Shown: piece by piece, positions 38,132 to 47,185 of the stretch | Position numbering within the stretch: position 1 is the stretch's first letter | Layout: each line of letters starts with the position of its first letter | Assembly (NCBI GenBank): GCA_963757565.1 | Contig: CAVWSB010000006.1 | Location: forward strand, 806,001-870,000 | Direction: 5' to 3' | Origin: PALSA-894 sp963757565 | GTDB lineage: Bacteria > Pseudomonadota > Alphaproteobacteria > Rhizobiales > Xanthobacteraceae | DNA length: 64,000 bases | The notes under the pieces: model-generated | Database searches by the model: none | Told to the model about the DNA's origin: nothing | Seen by the model: the letters and a program-made list of their open reading frames with translations, nothing else | Made by a program: the position numbers and the translations under genes

Positions 38132-39262
38132 ATGACAGCTCGCATCCGCGACTTCCTGCGCCAGCGTACCGATGAAGGGCCTTGCCTCGTCGTCGACCTC
38201 GACGTCGTGCGCGACAACTACCAGACCTTCGCCAAGGCGCTGCCCGACACGCGCGTGTTCTACGCCGTGAAGGCGAACCCGGCGCCGGAGGTGCTTTCGC
38301 TGCTGGCCTCGCTCGGCTCCTGCTTCGACACCGCCTCGGTCGCCGAGATCGAAATGGTGCTGGCGGCCGGCGCGCCGGCGGAGCGCATCAGCTTCGGCAA
38401 CACGATCAAGAAGGAGCGCGACATCGCGCGCGCCTTCGCGTTGGGCATTCGCCTGTTCGCGGTCGATTGCCAGGCCGAGGTGGAGAAGATCGCGCGCGCC
38501 GCCCCCGGCGCGAAGGTGTTCTGCCGCTTCCTGTTCGACTGCGCAGGTGCCGAATGGCCGCTGTCGCGCAAGTTCGGCTGCGAGCCCACGATGGCGGTGG
38601 ACGTGCTGGAGCACGCGCACCGGCTCGGGCTCGAGCCCTACGGCGTGTCGTTCCATGTCGGCTCGCAGCAGAAGAACCAGCACGCCTGGGACCGCGCGCT
38701 CGCCTCGGCGGCGGCGATCTTCCGCGAGTGCGGCGAACGCGGCATGAACCTGTCGATGGTCAACCTCGGCGGCGGGTTCCCGACCAAGTACCTGAAGAAC
38801 GTGCCGACGGTGAAAACTTACGGCGCGGCGATCTTCCGCGCGCTGCGCAAGCACTTCGGCAACGCGATCCCCGAGACAATCATCGAGCCGGGCCGCGGCA
38901 TGGTCGGCAATGCCGGGGTCATCGAGGCCGAGGTCGTGCTGGTCTCGAAGAAGAGCCAGGAGGACGAGGTGCGCTGGGTCTATCTCGACATCGGCAAGTT
39001 CGGCGGCCTCGCCGAGACGCTGGACGAAGCGATCCGCTACCCGATCAAGACGCCGCGTGACGGGGACGAACTCGGGGCTTGCGTCATCGCCGGCCCGACC
39101 TGCGATTCGGCCGACGTGATGTACGAGAAGCAGCCCTACCAGTTGCCGGTGAGTCTGGAGATCGGCGACAAGGTGCTGATCGAAGGAACCGGCGCCTATA
39201 CGGCGACCTACTCGGCCGTCGCCTTCAACGGCTTCCCGCCGTTGAAGACGGTCCACATCTGA
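38132..39262 (+). CDS. Ornithine/lysine decarboxylase, PLP alanine-racemase fold (type III)
   Basis: Intact 376-aa PLP enzyme. The cofactor Lys47 is in FYAVKANPAPEVL, the HVGSQ loop in SFHVGSQQKN, the glycine-rich phosphate loop in NLGGGFPTKYL, and the active-site Cys324 in GPTCDSADVMYEKQ. It is the eukaryotic-like ODC group common in alphaproteobacteria, making putrescine from ornithine or cadaverine from lysine. ATG 38132 follows a weak GATAGGGAATC. With homospermidine synthase 760 bp downstream, putrescine is the expected product. A terminator hairpin follows the stop. Expression is probably governed by the structured leader. Confidence 0.93.
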   Translation: MTARIRDFLRQRTDEGPCLVVDLDVVRDNYQTFAKALPDTRVFYAVKANPAPEVLSLLASLGSCFDTASVAEIEMVLAAGAPAERISFGNTIKKERDIARAFALGIRLFAVDCQAEVEKIARAAPGAKVFCRFLFDCAGAEWPLSRKFGCEPTMAVDVLEHAHRLGLEPYGVSFHVGSQQKNQHAWDRALASAAAIFRECGERGMNLSMVNLGGGFPTKYLKNVPTVKTYGAAIFRALRKHFGNAIPETIIEPGRGMVGNAGVIEAEVVLVSKKSQEDEVRWVYLDIGKFGGLAETLDEAIRYPIKTPRDGDELGACVIAGPTCDSADVMYEKQPYQLPVSLEIGDKVLIEGTGAYTATYSAVAFNGFPPLKTVHI

Positions 39263-39269
39263 CAACGCC

Positions 39270-39290
39270 GGGAGCCGCAGCGCGGCTCCC
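39270..39290 (+). terminator. Terminator hairpin after the decarboxylase gene
   Basis: Perfect 9-bp stem GGGAGCCGC / GCGGCTCCC with a 3-nt loop, starting 8 bp after the stop and followed by CTTCCCCC. The tract is C-rich rather than T-rich, so termination may be partial. Confidence 0.7.
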
Positions 39291-39349
39291 CTTCCCCCAA
39301 TCGCTGAACGACGACGCTCCCGACCGGAGCGCGGGAAGGAGTTGGCCTC

Positions 39350-39914
39350 ATGGTCACCATCCGAAACGAACGCTCGACCGATATTTCCACGCGCGAACGG
39401 CTGCTCGACGCAGCCTTCGGGCCGGCGCGCTTCGCCAAGGCTTCGGAGCGCGTACGCGAGGGCCGTCTCGCAGCCGAGGCGCTGTCATTTGCCGCGACCG
39501 AGAACGGCCGGCTCGTCGGCACCGTGCGGCTGTGGAACGTGAACGCGGGCCTCGGGCGGCCGGCACTGCTGCTCGGACCGCTCGCGGTCGCGTCCAACGC
39601 GCGCAGCCGCGGCATCGGGGCCGCGCTGATGCGCCGTGCGCTGCGCGAGGCAAAGCGGCTCGGCCATCAGGCCGTGCTGCTGGTCGGTGACGCCCCCTAT
39701 TACGGCCGTTTCGGCTTTTCGGCGGAGGCCGCTGCCGGCCTGCGCCTTGCCGGGCCCTACGAGCAGCACCGCCTGCTCGGTCTCGAACTCAAGCGCGGCG
39801 CGCTAGGCGGTGCGCGCGGGCTTGATCCGTGCGTCGGGCCATCGCATCCCGAAGGGCCTGCCCGACTTCCTCACCGGAGCGAGCGCGCCCGCCGCGCTGC
39901 CACTTGCTGCCTGA
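39350..39914 (+). CDS. GNAT-family N-acetyltransferase (COG3153 type)
   Basis: Acetyl-CoA-dependent N-acetyltransferase. TIRNERSTDISTRERLLDAAFG is the COG3153 start (core: RERLLDAAFGPARF). GLGRPALLLGPLAVASNARS leads to the acetyl-CoA loop SRGIGAALMRRALREA, and LLVGDAPYYGRFGFSAEA follows. One frameshift near 39815 moves the last ~30 residues (GHRIPKGLPDFLTG) into another frame, ending at TGA 39912. Repaired length is ~188 aa. Its place between two polyamine genes makes polyamine or related amine acetylation plausible, but the close group is usually annotated only as predicted N-acetyltransferase. Confidence 0.82.
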
Positions 39915-40022
39915 GAATCGGCGGACATGACAGTGGACGCCGTGCCGCGCTAGCGCGGCGTCCTCTTCCGTTTGCCGCCCGTGGGGGTTATCACCCGCGA
40001 AAATTTCGGAGGCGTTTGAAGA

Positions 40023-41463
40023 ATGACCCAGTGGCCGGTGTACGCCCATATCAGCGGGCCCATCGTGATGGTCGGCTTCGGCTCCATCGGCAAAGGCATG
40101 CTGCCGATGCTTGAGCGGCACCTGACCTACGACAAGTCGCGCATCACGGTGCTCGACCCGAAGGACGAGGGCCGCAAGGCGCTCTGCGACCAGCACGGCC
40201 TGCGCTTCATCCAGCAGGGCGTGACTCGGGATAATTATCGCGCGCTGCTCGCGCCTCTGCTGACCGAGGGCGGCGGACAGGGCTTTTGCGTCAACCTGTC
40301 GGTCGATACCGGCTCCGTCGACATCATGGAGCTCTGCAACGAGATCGGCGCGCTCTACATCGACACCGTCAACGAGCCATGGCTCGGGTTCTATTTCGAC
40401 TCTTCAAAGGGCGCGGCCGCACGTTCCAATTACGCGCTGCGCGAAACGACGCTCGCCGCCAAGAAGGCGCGCAAGCCTGGCTCAACCACGGCCGTATCGT
40501 GCTGCGGCGCCAATCCCGGCATGGTCTCCTTCATGGTCAAACAGGCGCTGCTCGATGTCGCCTCGGAGCTGAAGCTCAACGTGCCCGAGCCGAAGTCGAA
40601 AACCGAATGGGCAGACCTGATGCGTCAGGCAGGCGTGAAGGGCATCCACATCGCCGAGCGGGATACCCAGCGTTCGAAAAGCCCGAAGCCCCCGGAGGTG
40701 TTCGTCAACACGTGGTCGGTCGAGGGCTTCCTCTCGGAAGGCATGCAGCCGGCCGAACTCGGCTGGGGCACGCACGAGAAATGGAAGCCCGCGAACGCGC
40801 ATTCCCACGACACCGGCTGCGGCGCCGCGATCTACCTGATGCAGCCGGGCGCCAATACGCGCGTGCGCACCTGGTGCCCAACGCGTGGCGCACAGTACGG
40901 CTTTCTCGTCACCCACAACGAGTTCGATCTCGATCGCCGACTATTTCACCGCGCACGATGCATCCGGCAAGGTGACGTACCGGCCGACCTGCCACTACGC
41001 CTATCACCCGGCCGACGACGCCGTGCTCTCGCTGCACGAGTTGTTCGGCCGCGCCGGCAAGATGCAGGAGAAGCACCACATCCTCGACGAGAACGAAATC
41101 GTCGACGGCATCGACGAACTCGGCGTGCTGCTCTACGGCCATGGCAAGAACGCCTACTGGTTCGGTTCGCAACTCTCCATCGAAGAGACGCGTGAACTCG
41201 CGCCGTACCAGAATGCGACCGGCCTGCAGGTGACCTCCGCGGTGCTTGGCGGCATGGTCTGGGCACTGGAGCACCCGAACGAGGGCATCGTGGAAGCCGA
41301 CGAGATCGACTTTCATCGCCTGCTGGAAATCCAGCGGCCCTATCTTGGCCCGGTGAAGGGCTACTACACCGACTGGACGCCGCTCGAAGGCCGCCCGGGC
41401 CTTTTTCCGGAAGAGCTCGACACCAGCGACCCATGGCAATTCAAGAACGTGCTGGTTGCCTGA
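40023..41463 (+). CDS. hss: Homospermidine synthase
   Basis: NAD-dependent enzyme joining two putrescines (or putrescine and spermidine) into sym-homospermidine, the major long polyamine of many rhizobia. The NAD site VMVGFGSIGKGMLPMLERHL opens the protein. Family-typical segments are LYIDTVNEPWLGFYFDSSKG, SCCGANPGMVSFMVKQALL, GWGTHEKWKPANAHSHDTG and YWFGSQLSIEETRELAPYQN. One frameshift near 40930 (EFDSIADYFT region) splits it. Repaired length ~480 aa is normal. It is preceded at a distance by the decarboxylase that supplies putrescine and followed by a terminator hairpin. Confidence 0.93.
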
Positions 41464-41495
41464 CGCCTTGCCCGCCCGCCAAAAGCCTACCACCT

Positions 41496-41523
41496 AAGCC
41501 TCCGGGACACCGTTCGGAGGCTT
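41496..41523 (+). terminator. Hairpin after homospermidine synthase
   Basis: AAGCCTCCG (41496-41504) and CGGAGGCTT (41515-41523) form a perfect 9-bp stem with a 10-nt loop, 33 bp after the stop. It ends in TT only. Confidence 0.65.
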
Positions 41524-41581
41524 GCGCATTCCGGCTACATTCCTTTGCGATGTCGCGGTCACATTATTCGCGAGGCATTCG

Positions 41582-42080
41582 ATGAAATTAATCGGCGCAA
41601 TTGCTTCTTTGGTTTTCCTGCAAGCCCTTGCATGGTCGGCCCCAGCCTGGGCCCAGCCGACCGCGGCCGGGTTATGGGAGCAGATCGACGAGAAGACCGG
41701 CAAACCGGAAAGCTGGTTCAACATCGCCGAGAAGGACGGTGTTTACGTCGGCGTGGTGGTGAAGATGTTCCAGAAGCCCGGTGAGCCACCGCCGGAGTCG
41801 TGGCGCTGCACCAAATGCGAGGGCGCTGAAAAAAATGCGCAGGTGCTCGGCATGGCGCTGATCAAGGGCATGAAGCGCAAGGGCCTGAAATACGAGGACG
41901 GGACAATCACGGATCCGCGCGACGGTTCGGTCTATCGCGCGCTGATGGAGGTGAGCCCGGACGGCAAGCACATGGAAGTGCGCGGCTATCTCGGCATCGC
42001 GCTTGCTCGGGCGCAGTCAGATCTGGAATCGGCTACCCGATAACGCGATGGACGCGCCGCGTCCTGAGCAGAAGAAATAG
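41582..42080 (+). CDS. DUF2147 family secreted protein
   Basis: Signal peptide (MKLIGAIASLVFLQALAWSA, cut near AWA-QP) followed by the DUF2147 domain: AAGLWEQIDEKTGKPESWFN, RCTKCEGAEKNAQVLGM, LKYEDGTITDPRDGSVYRA and GKHMEVRGYLGIAL. A one-base shift near 42003 hides the family end LLGRSQIWNRLPD. With it, the gene runs to TAG 42078-42080. Proteins of this family sit in the periplasm and are of unknown function. The two-Cys motif CTKC is retained. It converges on the WD40 gene with 3 bp between the stops. Confidence 0.8.
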
Positions 42081-42083
42081 CGA

Positions 42084-43084
42084 TCACGCGAGATCGATAA
42101 TACCCGCCTCGCCGTCCTCAGTGCCGAACGCAAGCTTCGATCCGTCCGCATTCCATGCAAGCGCCGAGACCGGCGCGCTGCCGGGTTTCTTGGCAAGGAT
42201 TTCCGCGCCGTCCTCGATGCGGGCGAGCATCACCAGCCCATCCTCGAAGCCGGTCGCGACAATCTCGTCTGTCGGATGCGAGGCGACCGCGACGGCCCGC
42301 TTGTTATAGGGCGCAAGCATGCGCGGCTGCTTGCCCATCGGGCCGTCCTTGCTTGAGAAGGGCCACAGAATGAGCTGCTCGGACCCCGACGTCGCAAGCC
42401 ACTTGCCGCCCGGAGTCCAGGCGCACGAACGCACCTTGGCCGAATAGCCCGACATGCGCATGTCCTTGGCGTCGGCGAGCCGCCAGCCATGCAGCATCGG
42501 CTCCTGCATCGCGGTCACGAGGAAGCGCCCGTCGGGAGAGAACATCACGTCGAGATGCGAGCCCTTCCACTCGAACGTATCAGGCTTGGCCTGCGCGTTC
42601 GGAAACCAGAGCGTCACACCGCCGTAGTGCGCGGCCGCGATGCGCAGACCCTTCGGCGAGAACGCGAGTCCGCCCGCGCTGGACGGCAGGTCGAGCGATT
42701 TGGTCTCGCCCTTCGCGCCCCGCATGAAGACTTGCTTGCCGGCCGACCACGCGATCGCGTCGTCGGGCCGAGCGCAACGCGATCGATCCAGCGGTGCTTT
42801 TCGTCGGTGACGCGCGTTTCGGTTTCGCCCTTGGCGTTGGTGGCAACGACCTTGCCGTCATCGCCGCCAGTGAGGATGTGCGCGCCCTCGGAGACCGCCG
42901 ACAGGATGCCGCCGTCATGCACCGGGACGCGCTGCTCGGCGCCGTCCGGCGCGACAAACAGCAACGCTTCCTCGCCGAGCACGAACACCGCGCGACCTTT
43001 GAGGAAATGGATACCGACACCGGCGCGCCCGCCGCCAACGGGCTTCGTCCGGTCGAGTGACGGAGAGGAGATGGGGCCGTGCAT
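42084..43084 (-). CDS. WD40 repeat protein (beta-propeller)
   Basis: About 333 residues made of repeated beta-propeller blades: GGILSAVSEGAHILTGGDDG, GLAFSPKGLRIAAAHYGGVT, DVMFSPDGRFLVTAMQEPML, SCAWTPGGKWLATSGSEQLI, AVASHPTDEIVATGFEDGL and ALAWNADGSKLAFGTEDGEA. No enzyme domain or signal peptide is seen, so it is a likely cytoplasmic scaffold. One frameshift lies near 42765. Its start is 26 bp from the stop of the COG0523 GTPase on the same strand, so the two are probably one operon. A link to zinc handling is suggested by position only. Confidence 0.85.
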
Positions 43085-43110
43085 GTGTCGGTCACCATCG
43101 TCGGGGAGGA

Positions 43111-44154
43111 TCACGCCACGCAGCTCTCGAAGCCCTTGCGGATTTTCTCTTCCGGCAGGTTGCGGCCGATGAATACGATGCGGCTCTGGCGCTTCTCGTC
43201 CGCGCGCCATTCGCGCTGATGGTCGCCGTCGAGCATCATGTGCACGCCCTGGAACACGAAGCGCTTCGGATCGTCGAGCAGCGAGAGGATACCTTTGGAG
43301 CGCAGGATGTTCGGCCCCTCGGCCTGCGTCAGATTCTGGATGAACGGGAAGAACTTGTCGGGATCGAGCGGCTTGTCGGTCGACATCGAAATCGATTGCA
43401 TGTCCTCGTCGTGATAATGCTTCAGGCCGCCATGTGAATGCGCGTGATCGTGGTCATGATCGTGGTGATGATGATCGTGACCGTGGTCATGATCGTCGTT
43501 TCTCAAGGAACGCCGGCTCGATGTCGAGAATACGTTCGAGATCGAACGCGTTGCGTCCCAGAACCTCGTTGAGTGCGATCTGCGCACGCTGCGTGCGATG
43601 CAGCTTGGCGTATGGGTTGATGCCGCGGATGCGCGCTTCGACCTCGCGCAGTTCGGCTTCGGTGACCAGATCGGTCTTGTTGATCAGGATCACGTCCGCG
43701 AAGGCGATCTGGTTCTTTGCCTCGGGCGCGTCGCGCAGCCGGTCGCGCAGCCATTTGGCGTCCGCCACCGTCACCACCGCGTCGAGCTTGGCCTTCTTGG
43801 CCCGACATTCTCGTCGACGAAGAACGTCTGCGCCACCGGCGCCGGATCGGCGAGCCCCGTGGTCTCGACGATGATCGCGTCGAACTTGCCCTTGCGGCGC
43901 ATCAGCCCGTCGATGATGCGGATCAGGTCGCCGCGCACGGTGCAGCAGATGCACCCGTTGTTCATCTCGAACACTTCCTCGTCCGCGCCGACGATCAGGT
44001 CGTTGTCGATGCCGATCTCACCGAACTCGTTGACGATCACGGCGTATTTCTTGCCATGCGGCTCGGACAGGATGCGGTTGAGCAGCGTCGTTTTGCCGGC
44101 GCCGAGATAGCCGGTGAGCACCGTGACGGGAATTTTCTCATTGGTTTCAGGCAT
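43111..44154 (-). CDS. COG0523 (CobW/YjiA/ZigA-type) metallochaperone GTPase
   Basis: G3E-family GTPase. Walker A GYLGAGKTT is at residues 15-23, the metal-binding CxCC in NNGCICCTVRGDL at 68-71, VETTGLADPAPV and the guanine-specificity motif INKTDLV. A long His/Asp-rich segment (43430-43500) joins the CobW C-domain, which ends GRNLPEEKIRKGFESCVA. Shifts lie near 43800 and 43500. Repaired length is ~347 aa. Such proteins load zinc (ZigA/ZagA) or other metals into client enzymes. A znuABC operon next to it points to zinc, although I see no Zur box directly before this gene. Confidence 0.9.
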
Positions 44155-44197
44155 CTGTGCACTCCGTAGGGCACAGATATAGGCAATTGGCTCCGGA

Positions 44198-44328
44198 TGT
44201 CATCCCGGGCGAGTGCGGACCTGTCCGCTGAGACCCGGGATCCATAGCCACGAGCCGGTCAATTTTGGCTGAACCGCGAGGGTTGTGTTTCTGGGTCCCG
44301 GATCGGCCTGCGGCCGTCCGGGATGACA
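44198..44328. repeat. Composite palindromic repeat family B, copy 1 (131 bp)
   Basis: Outer ends TGTCATCCCGG and CCGGGATGACA are a perfect 11-bp inverted repeat. Inside lie CCCGGGATCCATAGCCACGA and CTGGGTCCCGGA, forming two smaller hairpins around a unique centre. The same plan is found at 57885-58004 and one arm at 28715-28761. It fills the gap between the COG0523 GTPase start and the znuA stop. Confidence 0.8.
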
Positions 44329-44334
44329 CCGTTG

Positions 44335-45227
44335 CTAGCTCATCAGCGCTTCGGCAAGCTGGCGCACATTGTGGCGCACCATATCGATATAGCTGGGCGC
44401 CGCGCCCTTTTCGTCGGTCAGCGCGTCGGAATAGAGCGTGCCGCCGACGCGTGCGCCGCTTTCCGCGCCGATCCGCTTGAGCAGCCGGTCGTCGGTGATG
44501 TTCTCCAGGAACACCGCCGGGATTTTCTGCTTCCTGATCTGCGTGATGATTTTGGCAACATCGCGCGCCGAGACTTCGGACTCGGTCGAGACGCCCTGCG
44601 GCGCGATGAAGGCGACGCCGTAGGCCGCGCCGAAATAGCCGAACGCGTCGTGCGTGGTGATGATCTTGCGCCGGTCCGCCGGGATCTTCTCCACCGCGGC
44701 CTTCACCTCATCGTCGAGCGCATCGAGCTTGGCGAGATACGCCGTGGCGTTCGCCTCGTAAGTCGCCCTTCCCGGCCGGATCGGCCGCCACCAGCGCGTC
44801 GCGGATGTTCGCCACATAGATCTTCGCATTTGGCACCGACTGCCAGGCATGCGGATCGGTTTCGGCGTGCCCGCTCCTCGTCCATCTTGCGCGGCTTCAC
44901 GCCCTTGGTGGCGACGACCATCGGCGCCTTGGTGCCGGAGGCCTTGATCAGCCGCGCGATCCAGCCCTCGAAGCCGAGCCCGTTGACGAATACGACCTTC
45001 GCCTCGCTCAGCGTCTTCGCGTCGGCCGGCGCCGGCTGATAGACGTGCGCGTCGCCGTTCGGCCCGACCAGCGCCTGCACGTCGACGCGATCGCCGCCGA
45101 CATTCTTCACCAGGTCGGCGAGGATCGAGAAGGTCGCCACGACCTTCAGCTTTTCCTGTGCGCGGCCGCGAGATCGATCGAGAGCAGCAGCGCGGCTGCA
45201 GCGAGCAGCGATGCGTCGTGTCGGCAT
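44335..45227 (-). CDS. znuA: Zinc ABC transporter substrate-binding protein
   Basis: Periplasmic metal-binding lipocalin-unrelated cluster 9 protein (ZnuA/TroA type): KLKVVATFSILADLVKNVGG, the ligand His in GDAHVYQPAPADAKTL, VFVNGLGFEGWIARLIKASG, a second His in HAETDPHAWQS (read after a shift), TTHDAFGYFGAAYGV and EVSARDVAKIITQIRKQKIP. It ends RHNVRQLAEALMS. Shifts lie near 45190, 44870 and 44770. Repaired length is ~297 aa. A His-rich loop like that of E. coli ZnuA is absent. The ribosome site GGAGG lies 7 bp before the ATG. It is the last gene of the Zur-headed operon. Confidence 0.88.
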
Positions 45228-45239
45228 GGATGACCTCCA

Positions 45240-46115
45240 TAGGCTTCGAGATGCCGCCCCGGAAATGCCTGGCGCACGAGGCCGCCGACCCGGCCGAACA
45301 GCACCGAGACGGCGTAGAGCACGCCCGCGACCAGGATGATCGCAGGGCCCGCACGGCGCGCCGGCGTGGAACGAGAGCAGCAGGCCCGCGTAGCCGGAGA
45401 TCGCGCCGACTCACGACCGCGATCACGATCATCGCGGTGACGTCGCGCGCCCAGAACCGCGCCGATGACGGCGGGCAGCATCATGATGCCGACCGCGAGC
45501 AGCGTGCCGAGCGCATGGAAGCCGCCGACCAGATTCATCACGACCAGCGCGAGGAACGCGATGTGCGCCGGCGCGCCGGCGCGGCTGACCGAGCGCAGAA
45601 AGCCCGGAGTCGACGCATTCCAGCACCAGCGGCCGGTAGATCACGCGCGAGCAGCGACAAGCGAGATCGTCGTGATGCCGGCGATCAGCAGCAGCGTCGG
45701 GTCGTCGAGCGCCAGCACGCGTGCCGAACAGGAAGTGCAGCAGGTCGATGTTGGTGCCCTTGAGCGACACGATGGTGACGCCGACCGCGAGCGAGATCAG
45801 GAAGAACGCCGCGAGCGAGGCATCCTCCTTCAGTTCGGTCGCGCGCGCCACGACGCCCGCGCCGACCGCGATCACGAAGCCCGCGATCAGCCCGCCCGCC
45901 GTCATGGCGAACAGCGAGAGGCCGGAGAGCAGAAAGCCGATCGCCGCGCCGGGCAGGATCGCGTGCGCCATCGCGTCGCCGACGAGGCTCATGCGCCGCA
46001 GCATCAGGAACACGCCGACCGGGCCGGCCCCGAGCGCGAGCGCGAACGTGCCGACCAGCGCGCGGCGCATGAACTCGAACTCGACGAACGGGGCGATGAG
46101 GTGGTCGTAGATCAT
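45240..46115 (-). CDS. znuB: Zinc ABC transporter permease
   Basis: Inner-membrane ABC-3 family permease: MIYDHLIAPFVEFEFMRRAL, LMLRRMSLVGDAMAHAILPG (the conserved coupling region), GLIAGFVIAVGAGVVARATE, LKEDASLAAFFLISLAVGV and VVMNLVGGFHALGTLLAVG, IMMLPAVIGAVL. Frameshifts lie near 45720, 45660, 45605 and 45460, so the 3' end is uncertain. The last readable frame runs to 45146, overlapping znuA, but the natural end is probably near 45240. It starts 37 bp after the znuC stop. Confidence 0.87.
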
Positions 46116-46152
46116 GTTCTTCTTCGCCTGCCCCTGCGGAGCGAAGGAACCA

Positions 46153-46887
46153 CTACGCGGCGCACTCGTGCGCGTCTCGTCGAACGCCTCGCACATGCGC
46201 CGCGCCTTCAGCAGATTCTCCGCCGTCAGCACTTCGTTGGTCGGCGCCCCACGCCACCGGCTCGCGCGCGAGCAGCAGCGTCTCGGGAAACATCGACTTG
46301 ACCAGATCGAGATCGTGCAGCGCCGCGATCACGGTGCGCTTCTCGGCGTGCCAGCGCATCACGAGGTCGCACAGGTCGGCGGCGGTCTTGGTGTCGATCG
46401 CGTTGAACGGCTCGTCGAGCACGATCACGCGGCGCATCCTGCAGCAGCAGCCGCGCGAACAGCGTGCGCTGCATCTGCCCGCCGGAGAGCGTGCCGATCG
46501 GCCGTTCCTCGAAACCGGAGAGGCCGACCGCCGAAATCGCCGCGCGCACCTTGTCGCGCTCGCGCTTCCCGATGCCGCCGAACAGACCGGCCTCGCGCCA
46601 CAGCCCCATCGCGACCATGTCGTAGACGCTGATCGGGAAGGTGCGATCGATGTCGGCGATCTGCGGCAGATAGGCGATGTCGCGCGCGCGCAGGCCGCAC
46701 AGGTCGATGCCGCCGGCAGCGGCTTGATCACGCCGACGATGCCCTTGAACAGCGTCGACTTGCCGGCGCCGTTCGGACCGACGATCGCCAGCAGCGCGCC
46801 CGGCTGCACGTCGCCATGCAGGTGATGCACCGCCGGATGGCGGTCGTAGCCGAGCGTCACGTTATTGAAGGCGAGTGCTGCGGTCAT
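46153..46887 (-). CDS. znuC: Zinc ABC transporter ATP-binding protein
   Basis: Cytoplasmic ATPase. Walker A VGPNGAGKSTLFKGI (residues ~36-50), signature LSGGQMQRTLFARLLLQ, Walker B VIVLDEPFNAID and H-loop AALHDLDLVKSMFPETLLLA. Shifts occur near 46715, 46625, 46440 and 46250. Repaired length is ~245 aa. Its start lies 10 bp after the stop of the His-rich miniprotein, so the two share a message controlled from the Zur box. The ribosome site is weak (GACGAG), so translation may depend on the upstream ORF. Confidence 0.88.
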   Translation of the reverse strand: MTAALAFNNVTLGYDRHPAVHHLHGDVQPGALLAIVGPNGAGKSTLFKGIVGVIKPLPAASTCAACARATSPICRRSPTSIAPSRSASTTWSRWGCGARPVCSAASGSASATRCARRFRRSASPVSRNGRSARSPAGRCSARCSRGCCCRMRRVIVLDEPFNAIDTKTAADLCDLVMRWHAEKRTVIAALHDLDLVKSMFPETLLLAREPVAWGADQRSADGGESAEGAAHVRGVRRDAHECAA

Positions 46888-46897
46888 CGGTGACTCG

Positions 46898-47050
46898 TCA
46901 TCGATCGCCCAGAGCGACCGCGCCCCACAGCGCGACGATCAGCACCGCCACCGCCGCGAGCCGCTCCAGTGCCGAGAGGCGCAGGATCGAGGGCGAGACG
47001 GTCGCGGGCGGATGCGAATGGCCCGGATGGTGGTGGTGATGCGGATCCAT
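46898..47050 (-). CDS. His-rich single-helix miniprotein heading the znu operon
   Basis: 50 residues: MDPHHHHHPGHSHPPATVSP is a metal-binding-like N-terminus with seven His, followed by one hydrophobic helix (about residues 29-46) and the end LGDR. No family is recognised. The start ATG at 47050 touches the Zur box, and there is no Shine-Dalgarno sequence, so the message may be nearly leaderless. It is followed by znuC after 10 bp. It may help present zinc to the transporter or act as a translated leader; both are guesses. The open frame continues upstream to 47176, but that part is a dispersed repeat plus the operator. Confidence 0.6.
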   Translation of the reverse strand: MDPHHHHHPGHSHPPATVSPSILRLSALERLAAVAVLIVALWGAVALGDR

Positions 47051-47052
47051 GT

Positions 47053-47076
47053 GAAATGTTATATTATCACATATAC
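47053..47076 (-). promoter_or_regulatory. Zur-box candidate upstream of the znu operon
   Basis: The core TGTTATA-T-TATCACA (47057-47071) departs from the perfect palindrome TGTTATA-N-TATAACA by one base, and GAAATG precedes it on the plus strand. It matches the A/T-rich Zur operator form known in alphaproteobacteria and stands out in very GC-rich DNA. It lies 3-26 bp before the miniprotein ATG, where a bound repressor would cover the promoter's -10 and start. Confidence 0.75.
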
Positions 47077-47152
47077 CGAGAGTCCAGCCATCTCTGAACT
47101 TCCGTCCGCTCTTCGCTAAGAAGGCCGGACCCATAAATTCAAAGAAAGCAGG

Positions 47153-47182
47153 CTGGATGCCCGCTTTCGCAGGCATGAGCGG
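47153..47182. repeat. Half copy of repeat family C
   Basis: CTGGATGCCCGCTTTCGC followed by AGGCATGAGCGG is close to the right arm of the element at 58306-58386. It stands just before the creatininase stop and explains the spurious MPAKAGIQ peptide on the minus strand. Confidence 0.7.
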
Positions 47183-47185
47183 AGA

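Noticed and set aside
43430..43500. CAT/CATGAT tandem triplets resembling a microsatellite
   Set aside because: They are the His/Asp codons of the metal-binding loop of the COG0523 GTPase; similar tracts at 31735-31860 and 27409-27465 are also coding.
47051..47176. Upstream extension (MPAKAGIQ...) of the His-rich miniprotein
   Set aside because: This part is encoded by a family-C repeat arm and the Zur operator; a start there would place the operator inside the message.
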